Below, piece by piece: positions 1 to 6,181 of a DNA stretch of 6,619 nucleotides. The first letter of the stretch is position 1. Each line of letters starts with the position of its first letter. This stretch comes from Gemmatimonadota bacterium (GTDB lineage Bacteria; Gemmatimonadota; Gemmatimonadetes; Longimicrobiales; Gaopeijiaceae). The stretch lies in the NCBI GenBank assembly GCA_012959595.1, contig DUCW01000055.1, positions 7,214-13,832 of the forward strand, given 5' to 3'. The position numbers were made by a program, and so were the translations under genes. The notes beneath the pieces were generated by a model, which did not search any database, had not been told where the DNA came from, and worked only from the letters and a program-made list of their open reading frames with translations.

Positions 1-1328
1 ATAGACCTTGGCTTCAAGAGCTCGCAGATCCAGTCAGTAAAATTGCTTGGCATTCTTGGGTAGAGATGCACCCAGACAGAGCTGAGCTTCTGGGTGTTGA
101 AAATGGGGACATGGTAAGCCTGACCACCGATTATGGCACACTCGATGTTCCGGTGTGGATTTATCCAGGTATACGAAAGGATGTTGTCGGTTTGGCAATG
201 GGTGGTGGCCATACAGGGGCTGGTCGGTTCGCGGATGGTAATGGTGTTAATCCTATGGAATTAATACCTGCAGAGACAGAGACTTTATCTGGCGGCTTAG
301 TGCACTTTGTCACTAAAGTAAGAATTGCACCAACAGGAAATCACTATCAACTAGCCTCAATATCAGGATCAGATACTCAAAGCAACCGGCCCATTACTCC
401 AGCCGTAAGTTTGGGCGACTTGAATCACGGTACAGAAGGACACTCCGAAGAAGGAGGTCATGGGCCGTTCAAAGAGCTGCAGGCCTTGGGTGGATTTGTT
501 CCTGTTGAGACGGAGGGCTTACCAGAAGATTATCCTCTCCCAGGATCTAAACACGGGGAATACGGGGATGATGAAGAACCACGCTGGGCTATGGCGGTTG
601 ATCTAGACAAGTGTACTGGCTGTTCGTCCTGTATTGTTGCTTGCCAGGCCGAAAACAATGTGCCGTGGGTCGGTGAAGGGCAGGTGGCCATGGGTCGAGA
701 TATGGGCTGGATTCGCCTGGAACGCTATTATGAAAAAGTGGATGCAACACAGGCAGGACCGCTGGACATTAGATTTATGCCAATGCGTTGCCAGCACTGC
801 AACAACGCACCTTGTGAACCGGTCTGTCCAGTTTTTGCGACATATCACACTCCGGATGGACTGAATGCGCAGGTGTACAACAGGTGTGTCGGAACGAGGT
901 ACTGTGCTAATAACTGTCCTTATAAAGTCAGAGTTTATAACTGGTACACTTTTACAGATGAGGAGCCAGTACGTGAGGGACTGGGCCATATCCCCGAACC
1001 TATGAACTGGCAACTAAATCCAGATGTCACAGTTCGTGAAAATGGAATTATGGAAAAATGTTCTTTCTGTGTACACAGGATTCGAGACGCTCAAAATAGA
1101 GCCGTCGTAGAAGGCAGAGACCCTAATAAAGTAGTTGTTGCTTGTCAGCAGTCATGTGCAGCTGATGCCATAGTCTTTGGAAATATAAAAGACCCAGATT
1201 CTAAGGTAGCTCATGTCTCCAAAGATCAACGTGCATACCGTGTTCTTAATGAAATGACCAACACTCAACCTGCGGTTAGCTACTTGAAGAAAGTCACCTT
1301 CCACGAAGTGGGACCGGAGGGGCATTGA
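1..1328 (+). CDS. actB: ACIII iron-sulfur subunit ActB, 3' part (5' end outside window)
   Basis: This is the C-terminal ~441 residues of the large ActB subunit of alternative complex III, which carries electrons from the quinol site to the heme subunits. The frame is open from base 3 to the left edge, so the ATG at 66 is internal: the codons before it read RPWLQELADPVSK, a typical family sequence. Residues ~1-90 resemble the end of a molybdopterin-oxidoreductase domain. An acidic, His- and Gly-rich linker follows (~140-160), then a four-cluster ferredoxin-type domain. Cys motifs lie at 612-644 (CX2CX2CX3C), 789-830 (CX2CX4CX3CP), 885-920 (CX5CX3CP) and 1059-1070 with 1143-1157 (CX2C...CX3C). 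The third motif has Thr (codon 894-896) where a 4Fe-4S site would have Cys, which fits the single [3Fe-4S] cluster known in this family. The domain is normally on the periplasmic face. The stop TGA overlaps the actC start. Family assignment is secure; the N-terminal half cannot be seen. Confidence 0.95.
   Translation, partial: RPWLQELADPVSKIAWHSWVEMHPDRAELLGVENGDMVSLTTDYGTLDVPVWIYPGIRKDVVGLAMGGGHTGAGRFADGNGVNPMELIPAETETLSGGLVHFVTKVRIAPTGNHYQLASISGSDTQSNRPITPAVSLGDLNHGTEGHSEEGGHGPFKELQALGGFVPVETEGLPEDYPLPGSKHGEYGDDEEPRWAMAVDLDKCTGCSSCIVACQAENNVPWVGEGQVAMGRDMGWIRLERYYEKVDATQAGPLDIRFMPMRCQHCNNAPCEPVCPVFATYHTPDGLNAQVYNRCVGTRYCANNCPYKVRVYNWYTFTDEEPVREGLGHIPEPMNWQLNPDVTVRENGIMEKCSFCVHRIRDAQNRAVVEGRDPNKVVVACQQSCAADAIVFGNIKDPDSKVAHVSKDQRAYRVLNEMTNTQPAVSYLKKVTFHEVGPEGH
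1316..1322 (+). promoter_or_regulatory. Shine-Dalgarno of actC
   Basis: GGAGGGG lies inside the last codons of actB, five bases before the ATG at 1328. A TTG at 1325 is in the same frame but sits only two bases from this site, so the ATG is the better start. The TGATG arrangement (actB stop sharing its final A with the actC start) suggests termination-reinitiation coupling. Confidence 0.75.
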
Positions 1329-2737
1329 TGCGTAATGATACTGTGAACGGTTCTCGGGGATCCTTGACTCATCCCGATATCAAGACAATGGCCGAAGTGA
1401 ATGTCGATGTCCTTAGGCCGCTAAGTCGTCCCGGGAAAGGTTGGTGGATGTTGCTCGGTCTTTGTGTGTTGGGGATTGGGTTGATGTTGTGGTCTTGGGG
1501 AATTCAGATGGTTCAAGGGATTGGGGTTACTGGACTTACTAGCCCGGTTGGTTGGGGGGTCTATATTACAACCTTCGTTTTTTGGGTAGGTATAGCACAC
1601 TCTGGGACATTGATTTCCGCCGTTCTTTTCTTGTTCAGGGCTCCTTGGAGACAATCTATATATAGGGTCGCTGAAGCGATGACAGTGTTCGCGGTAATGA
1701 CCGCAGGATTGTTTCCTCTCATCCATGTCGGTCGAGTCTGGCATGCCTATTGGTTGATTCCCTACCCCAATAGCCGTTTTTTGTGGCCAAATTTTCGGTC
1801 CCCGCTAGTTTGGGATGTGTTTGCGGTTACTACTTACTTTACAGTGTCTGCCATTTTTTTCTATCTGGGCACTATTCCTGATCTAGCAGCTGCTAGAGAT
1901 GCAGCCAAAGGATTCAGGAAAAAGTTTTATAGTGTCATTTGTCTCGGATGGAGAGGGACTGATAGGGAATGGCATCATCTCAGCAAGGCTTACATTTTCT
2001 TAGCAGCTCTGGCTACTCCTCTTGTCCTATCTGTCCACTCGGTGGTTTCGTGGGATTTTGCTGTAGGTATCGTGCCTGGCTGGCACGCTACAATCTTTGC
2101 GCCTTATTTTGTGGCTGGGGCTATTTTTTCCGGTGTGGCGCTGGTGATCACTTTGAGCATTCTAGTCAGGAAGGCGTTCGGTCTGGAAGCCTATTTAACC
2201 AGCAAGCACTATGATGCGATGGCGAAGCTGTGTCTTGTAACCTCCATGATAGTCCTTTATGCGTATCTGTCTGAATTTTTCATGGCCTGGTATAGTGGGG
2301 AAGAAGTTGAAAGAGCTGCATTTTGGGCTCGGCTTTTTGGGGGGTATTGGTGGGCTACATGGGTTATGTTGATCTGTAATGGTTTCATACCTATCATGCT
2401 CTGGTTCAAGAGAGTCCGACACTCGATAGCAGCACTATTTACAATATCAATTTTCGTAAATATTGGCATGTGGTTTGAAAGGTATGTCATCATTGTGACC
2501 TCTCTCCATCATGAATACGAGCCATTTGCTTGGGGGATGTATAGACCCTCGGTGGTAGAGATGGGTATCATGGTCGGTAGTTTCGGTTGGTTTGGATTCT
2601 GGTTCTTGCTTTTCACAAGGCTCCTGCCTCCTGTGGCGATTGCAGAGCTAAAAGAAATTCTACCTAAGCCCATGAAACCCGTTGTGAGCAATCCCTTGGT
2701 TACTGCTGGTCATCCAGGAGACATGTCTAATGGATAG
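1328..2737 (+). CDS. actC: ACIII membrane subunit ActC (NrfD/PsrC family)
   Basis: This 469-residue polytopic membrane protein of the NrfD/PsrC family is the expected quinol-oxidising subunit of alternative complex III. A hydrophilic N-terminus (~1-38) contains the family-typical VLRPLSRPGKGWW, followed by about ten hydrophobic stretches, the first near residues 40-62 and the second near 76-103. Family-conserved polar residues in the membrane include His91 (VGIAHSG), His133 and His139 (LIHVGRVWHAYW) and Asp163 (SPLVWDVF). Equivalent His and Asp residues in ACIII structures have been proposed to bind quinol and guide protons; that role is inferred here. The start chosen is the ATG at 1328, which overlaps the actB stop by one base and has a strong Shine-Dalgarno. 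The 3' end overlaps actD by eight bases. Length is normal for ActC and the frame is intact, including across a run of six G at 2339-2344. Confidence 0.95.
   Translation: MRNDTVNGSRGSLTHPDIKTMAEVNVDVLRPLSRPGKGWWMLLGLCVLGIGLMLWSWGIQMVQGIGVTGLTSPVGWGVYITTFVFWVGIAHSGTLISAVLFLFRAPWRQSIYRVAEAMTVFAVMTAGLFPLIHVGRVWHAYWLIPYPNSRFLWPNFRSPLVWDVFAVTTYFTVSAIFFYLGTIPDLAAARDAAKGFRKKFYSVICLGWRGTDREWHHLSKAYIFLAALATPLVLSVHSVVSWDFAVGIVPGWHATIFAPYFVAGAIFSGVALVITLSILVRKAFGLEAYLTSKHYDAMAKLCLVTSMIVLYAYLSEFFMAWYSGEEVERAAFWARLFGGYWWATWVMLICNGFIPIMLWFKRVRHSIAALFTISIFVNIGMWFERYVIIVTSLHHEYEPFAWGMYRPSVVEMGIMVGSFGWFGFWFLLFTRLLPPVAIAELKEILPKPMKPVVSNPLVTAGHPGDMSNG
2716..2720 (+). promoter_or_regulatory. Shine-Dalgarno of actD
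   Basis: AGGAG within the end of actC, nine bases before the actD ATG at 2730. A nearer ATG at 2723 is out of frame with actD, so the site supports the start at 2730. Confidence 0.6.
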
Positions 2738-3257
2738 CGGATTTGGAATTTTGGCATCTTATAGCTATTTAGATTCTGCCGTTAAGGCTATTGAGCAGTT
2801 GAGGAAGGCAGAGCTCAAAGAGATCACAGCCTACATGCCTTATCCGGAGCATACTGTTGAAGACGCCCTTGGTTATGATCAAAGTCCGGTTAGGGTGTGG
2901 GCACTAGTGGGAGGGCTATGTGGTGCAGCTGGAGGATTGGCCTTCACATCCTGGACGTCGATGGAATGGCCCCTGGTAACTGGAGGGAAGCCTATTCTTT
3001 CTATTCCTGCATATATCATCATTGTCTTTGAAATGATGGTTCTTTTCGGTGCCCTTTCAACGGTTATAGGACTATTTATTAATAGTCGGCTACCCCAAGT
3101 CAAACCTATGGTAGTTTATGATCCCGAATTTACTGGTGGAAAATATGGGGTTTACATTAAGGTCCCAGAGGCGAGTAGGGAGCAGGCAATGCGAATCTTG
3201 AATGCTGAAACCCCCGACCAATTGCAGGAACATAAAATGGGGAGTGGGCATGGTTAA
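2730..3257 (+). CDS. actD: ACIII membrane subunit ActD (DUF3341)
   Basis: This 175-residue protein matches the DUF3341 family, the small ActD subunit of alternative complex III. It has a soluble N-terminal domain (~1-53) beginning GFGILASYSYLDSAVKAIE, which resembles a small alpha/beta fold. Two membrane helices follow at roughly 57-76 and 93-116. Between them lies the family signature GGKPILSIPAYI, followed by the FEMMVLFGA segment. The soluble C-terminal tail (~120-175) carries YDPEFTGGKYGVYI. In ACIII structures ActD packs at the edge of the membrane part and has no cofactor, so its role is probably structural; the exact function is not established. Its start lies inside the end of actC (eight-base overlap) and its end lies inside the start of actE (eight-base overlap), so it should be made in step with both. 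Length and motifs are normal. Confidence 0.93.
   Translation: MDSGFGILASYSYLDSAVKAIEQLRKAELKEITAYMPYPEHTVEDALGYDQSPVRVWALVGGLCGAAGGLAFTSWTSMEWPLVTGGKPILSIPAYIIIVFEMMVLFGALSTVIGLFINSRLPQVKPMVVYDPEFTGGKYGVYIKVPEASREQAMRILNAETPDQLQEHKMGSGHG
3239..3244 (+). promoter_or_regulatory. Shine-Dalgarno of actE
   Basis: GGGGAG five bases before the ATG at 3250. It decides the actE start: the earlier in-frame ATG at 3202 would put 16 polar residues before the signal peptide and has no comparable site. Confidence 0.7.
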
Positions 3258-3867
3258 TGTGACGAGGAAATGGCTACTACTCCTTTCATTATCGATGGTA
3301 TCATCTTGTACTCCGCTGGATGATGCCATGGCGGGAATTTTTGGACGACATATGCGGGATTCGAGATCTTTTGACCCCTATGAAAATACGATTAGTCCCC
3401 CTGAAAATACGGTTCCATTCGCTTCAGGAAATATGACTCCAGGGGTTGGGAGATTGAACACTGGTCAGCCTGAGATGGGGGTCATGGCACCGCCCTTCGG
3501 GCAGATAGATTTGCCAGTAGATGGGAGTGCTCCTCGTGGTATAGTCAACCCAGTAGTACCAGATAGTGCCTCGCTAGTTCGAGGTGAAGTGATGTACAAC
3601 CGGGTATGTTCAGTGTGCCATGGAGCAGAGGGTGTCGGTGCACAGTCGAACATTATAGACAAGTATCCTCTACTAGTTGCTTATAACCTCTCAGGGTCGA
3701 GAGTTGCTAGTTTGAGCGATGGTTATATCTACGGAATCCTACGTGTTGGAAGAGGTTTGATGCCCTCTTATGGACATCAAGTGAGCCATTTCGATCGTTG
3801 GAATATCGTGAACTATGTTCGTTCATTGCAGCACAAAGCTGGGAATTTTCCAGTGGAAGGGAGCTAG
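3250..3867 (+). CDS. actE: ACIII monoheme cytochrome c lipoprotein ActE
   Basis: This is a 205-residue c-type cytochrome of alternative complex III, exported and lipid-anchored. From the ATG at 3250 the N-terminus is a classic lipoprotein signal: positive residues (R6, K7), a hydrophobic core and a lipobox VSSC with Cys20 as the lipidation site. A ~95-residue Pro-, Met- and Gly-rich linker follows, including RSFDPYEN and SPPENTVPF, a version of the conserved ActE linker. The heme domain has one CXXCH motif, CSVCH at 3607-3621 (Cys120, Cys123, His124). The likely distal ligand is Met171 in RGLMPSYG, followed by the WNIVNYVRSLQ helix typical of class I cytochromes c. It should accept electrons from the ActA/ActB side or pass them to a cytochrome or oxidase; direction is inferred. 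The gene overlaps actD by eight bases, and actF begins five bases after its stop. Confidence 0.93.
   Translation: MVNVTRKWLLLLSLSMVSSCTPLDDAMAGIFGRHMRDSRSFDPYENTISPPENTVPFASGNMTPGVGRLNTGQPEMGVMAPPFGQIDLPVDGSAPRGIVNPVVPDSASLVRGEVMYNRVCSVCHGAEGVGAQSNIIDKYPLLVAYNLSGSRVASLSDGYIYGILRVGRGLMPSYGHQVSHFDRWNIVNYVRSLQHKAGNFPVEGS
3857..3863 (+). promoter_or_regulatory. Shine-Dalgarno of actF
   Basis: AAGGGAG at the very end of actE, nine bases before the ATG at 3873. It supports this start over the in-frame upstream codon at 3798, which would overlap actE by 70 bases and add a non-family N-terminal extension. Confidence 0.65.
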
Positions 3868-3872
3868 AAAAT

Positions 3873-5183
3873 ATGGGTCATGTGCATGTTCCCAGTGAGA
3901 TTCCGGTAAAGTTTCTTAGGAAGTCGGCGAAACATCAAATCTTGATTGTGGCCACTTTCCTGGTTGGTCTTTTCGGGTCGGGGTGGAGTTGGGTGACTGA
4001 TCCAGATCGTTTTTGGCAGGCGTACATTTCCAATTGGATGTTTTTTACCAACATAGCTGTAGGAGCGGTTTTATTCGCCGTAGTGACTTGGATTACTAAG
4101 GCAAAATGGAATTGGTCTGTGCGGAGAGTGAGTCTATCATTCGTGGGCTTTCTGCCGATTTCATTTGTTTTGTTCTTGCCGATGCTTGGACTGGGGGATT
4201 CGTATTTTCCATGGATTTTAGAAATGGCTCATGATCCTATCCTTCAAAAGAAGGCTGCTTATTTGAATATGCCGTTTCTTTTGGCCAGGAATGTTTTAGG
4301 TCTCCTGGTTCTTTTTGGAACTGCAATCTATTTCGCGTATTTGGCACTAAGACCCGATATGGGTTTTTGCAAAGATGGCACTAAAGAAGAGATGAGTAAT
4401 AATTGGGGGACTCGATTGATGAAGGGTTGGAGGGGTCAGGATAATGAGGAAATGGACTCCTATCGACGTATGGTTAGAGTTGGACCCGCTTTCGTGATTT
4501 TATACTTCTTTGTGATGAGCATCATTTCTTACGACTGGGTTATGTCTCTGGACCCGCATTGGTTTTCAACTATGATGGGTCCGTGGTTCTTCATGGGTGC
4601 TTTCTGGAGTGGTATTGCAGCGACGGCTTGTGTGGTGACGTTCCTAAAGAAACAGGAGAATTATTTTGATGAAGCAATGGGCGTGCAACAATTGCATGAC
4701 ATTGGTAAACTAACGTTTGGGTTCTGTGTATTTTGGGCTTATTTGGTATTTGCCCAATACTTGGTTATCTGGTATGGAAAGTTGCCGTGGGAGCAGGCGT
4801 GGATCATCCGCAGATCCGAAGAGCCATGGGGCAAGTTATCACTTATAGTGGTGTTGATGTGTTTTGTAACACCTTTCGTCGGATTGATAGGGCGTAAGCC
4901 TAAAATGACACCTTGGTTTCTAAGGCTTGTCGCTCTTATTGCCCTCGGTGGCTTGTGGCTGGAAAAGCACTTGATGGTTGCACCATCTGTTCGTCATCCT
5001 GAAACCACCACCCTGGGAGCCACAGAATTCCTTGTGGGTGTAATGTTTTTGGGTATTTTCCTTTATTCATTGCGATGGTTTCTATCGACTTTTCCAGTCA
5101 TTCAATTGTGGCAGCCGGGAGCAGATCCAGAAGCAGTAGATATGGAGAAGTTGGATTGCGAACGTGGACAGGCAGGGACTTAA
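3873..5183 (+). CDS. actF: ACIII membrane subunit ActF (NrfD-like)
   Basis: This 436-residue membrane protein is the second NrfD-like subunit of alternative complex III. A short polar N-terminus (MGHVHVPSEIPVKF) leads into about ten hydrophobic segments. Family signatures include KQENYFDEAMGVQQLHDIGK with the following FGFCVFWAYLVFAQYLVIWY, where His275 and Lys279 sit in the conserved LHDIGK stretch. Others are SYDWVMSLDPHWFSTM and the late WLEKHLMVAPS motif. In known ACIII, ActF pairs with ActC in the membrane. It has been proposed to contain a proton path rather than the main quinol site; that is knowledge of the family, not seen here. The start at 3873 lies five bases after the actE stop and has a good Shine-Dalgarno. 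It is the last gene of the operon in this window, and no oxidase gene follows. Confidence 0.94.
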   Translation: MGHVHVPSEIPVKFLRKSAKHQILIVATFLVGLFGSGWSWVTDPDRFWQAYISNWMFFTNIAVGAVLFAVVTWITKAKWNWSVRRVSLSFVGFLPISFVLFLPMLGLGDSYFPWILEMAHDPILQKKAAYLNMPFLLARNVLGLLVLFGTAIYFAYLALRPDMGFCKDGTKEEMSNNWGTRLMKGWRGQDNEEMDSYRRMVRVGPAFVILYFFVMSIISYDWVMSLDPHWFSTMMGPWFFMGAFWSGIAATACVVTFLKKQENYFDEAMGVQQLHDIGKLTFGFCVFWAYLVFAQYLVIWYGKLPWEQAWIIRRSEEPWGKLSLIVVLMCFVTPFVGLIGRKPKMTPWFLRLVALIALGGLWLEKHLMVAPSVRHPETTTLGATEFLVGVMFLGIFLYSLRWFLSTFPVIQLWQPGADPEAVDMEKLDCERGQAGT

Positions 5184-5214
5184 ATTTTGTATCCTTGGTC
5201 CTGATCTGCTGGAA
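5184..5214 (+). other. Convergent intergenic gap between actF and trmJ
   Basis: Only 31 bases separate the actF stop from the stop of the opposing methyltransferase gene. I see no strong GC-rich hairpin followed by a T run on either strand. Weak pairings exist (5173-5179 with 5198-5203, and 5215-5220 with 5231-5237), but neither looks like a standard intrinsic terminator. Confidence 0.6.
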
Positions 5215-5964
5215 CTAGGGTTCTTCGGGTCCCTTAGAGTACTTAGACATTTCAAATCCTATAGCTCTCATTAGCCGTGTTTCTCTGAGGTCAGGTTCTG
5301 CCCTCGACAACAATGTTCGTAGCATTCGCAAGACACTTCCGGGCTGTCGATCTCCCTTGAAGAAGTTGATTTGGTGCAAACCTTGCTTTAGGGCAAGATG
5401 CATTTCTTCTAAGTCTTTATGGTTTGCAGGTCCTGCGTTTCTTTTTCCCAGGGGAGGGGGAGTATCTTTCTGACAGGCAAGCTGAATTTCGTAGCAAAGG
5501 ACCAGACAGGCTTGGGCTAAATTGAGACTGGGGTGTTCGGCAGCGGTAGGTATGATAGCTAATTGATGACACAGATCTAAACCTTCGTTTGTAAGGCCTC
5601 TGTCTTCCTTGCCAAAAACTAAGGCGACTGATCCTTGGCCTGTTTTTTCGATAATTATTGGAGCTATAGCTCGAGGTTTTGAGTAGTTGCGTTGTGCGGT
5701 CCGCGGACGGGCTGTAGTACCGACTATAAAAGTAGTATCAGCTAGGGCCTCAGTGAGGGTTGAATAGATCTGTGCAGTTTCGGCCAACTGTCTACTTCTA
5801 TGGGCTATTCCATCGATTCGATGAATATCAAAATGTGATGGATTCACGAGACGGAGCTGAGATATACCCATATTCATCATTACACGAACGACGCCTGCTA
5901 TATTGACTAAGTGTTTGGGATTATCTAATACGATAATGATGTTATTGAGTGGAGAATGTTCCAT
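5215..5964 (-). CDS. trmJ: TrmJ-type tRNA (Cm32/Um32) 2'-O-methyltransferase
   Basis: This 249-residue SPOUT (SpoU/TrmH superfamily) RNA methyltransferase is closest in pattern to TrmJ, which methylates the ribose at position 32 of tRNA using S-adenosylmethionine. Motif 1 is NIAGVVRVMMNMG with the likely catalytic Arg27. IVGTTARPR (~80-88) follows, then motif 2 LVFGKEDRGLTNE (~115-127) and motif 3 HPSLNLAQA (~144-152); motifs 2 and 3 form the knot that binds the cofactor. A C-terminal extension with GSVLRMLRTLLSRAEP matches the TrmJ tail rather than TrmL or TrmH. The start chosen is the ATG at 5962-5964, because the family begins only a few residues before the NIIIVLDNP strand and this avoids overlap with tatA. 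It has no clear Shine-Dalgarno. An upstream ATG at 6030 would add 22 residues and overlap tatA by 50 bases. The gene is probably cotranscribed with tatA. The exact tRNA target is inferred. Confidence 0.85.
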   Translation of the reverse strand: MEHSPLNNIIIVLDNPKHLVNIAGVVRVMMNMGISQLRLVNPSHFDIHRIDGIAHRSRQLAETAQIYSTLTEALADTTFIVGTTARPRTAQRNYSKPRAIAPIIIEKTGQGSVALVFGKEDRGLTNEGLDLCHQLAIIPTAAEHPSLNLAQACLVLCYEIQLACQKDTPPPLGKRNAGPANHKDLEEMHLALKQGLHQINFFKGDRQPGSVLRMLRTLLSRAEPDLRETRLMRAIGFEMSKYSKGPEEP

Positions 5965-5980
5965 TTGGTTATGATTATTT

Positions 5981-6181
5981 TCAATAAGATTCTTCGGTAT
6001 CGGAGGAATTTTCCGAAGTTTCGTCATCATTTGTGCTCTCGGGTTTCTTCAATTCTCCCTTGAAATTTCGGATACCTGTCCCCAGTCCTTTAGCAATCAT
6101 CGGAATCTTTTTTGCTCCACCAAAGAAGAAAATTACGAAAAGGAAAATCAGTAGAATCTCTGTAATTCCTAGGCCCATCAT
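5981..6181 (-). CDS. tatA: Twin-arginine translocase subunit TatA/TatE family
   Basis: This 66-residue protein belongs to the TatA/B family, which forms the pore-like component that moves folded proteins across the cytoplasmic membrane. One short N-terminal membrane helix (~6-20) ends at the FGG hinge (Phe20-Gly21). An amphipathic helix follows (KKIPMIAKGLGTGIRNFKGE, ~24-43), then a Ser-, Asp- and Glu-rich tail. Length and the short tail fit TatA better than TatB. However, the polar residue near the start of the membrane helix is Glu8 (GITEIL), which is the TatB-like state in Escherichia coli, so a combined TatA/TatB role is possible. Two ATG codons lie in tandem (6179-6181 and 6176-6178); the first overlaps the upstream acyl-CoA dehydrogenase stop as ATGA and has the better spacing to a Shine-Dalgarno. 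No tatC is in the window. Confidence 0.92.
   Translation of the reverse strand: MMGLGITEILLIFLFVIFFFGGAKKIPMIAKGLGTGIRNFKGELKKPESTNDDETSENSSDTEESY

Noticed and set aside
603..1013. Open antisense frame of 136 codons opposite actB
   Set aside because: It lies wholly inside the conserved iron-sulfur region, has no recognisable domain or ribosome-binding site, and is Cys-poor low-complexity translation typical of a shadow frame.
1325..1327. TTG as the actC start
   Set aside because: It is only two bases from the Shine-Dalgarno, and the adjacent ATG at 1328 has normal spacing.
2339..2344. Run of six G as a possible frameshift site in actC
   Set aside because: The frame continues intact through the run and into conserved membrane segments on both sides.
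3202..3249. Upstream ATG for actE adding 16 residues
   Set aside because: It would place polar residues, including a Cys, before a clear lipoprotein signal peptide. The ATG at 3250 has its own ribosome-binding site.
3798..3872. Upstream start for actF adding 25 residues
   Set aside because: The extra residues overlap the actE heme-domain end, look unlike ActF N-termini, and the ATG at 3873 has a well-placed Shine-Dalgarno.
5215..5237. Possible terminator hairpin (CTAGGG with CCCTTAG)
   Set aside because: The stem is about six pairs with a bulge, has a ten-base loop and no T run on either strand; it also lies in the trmJ coding end.
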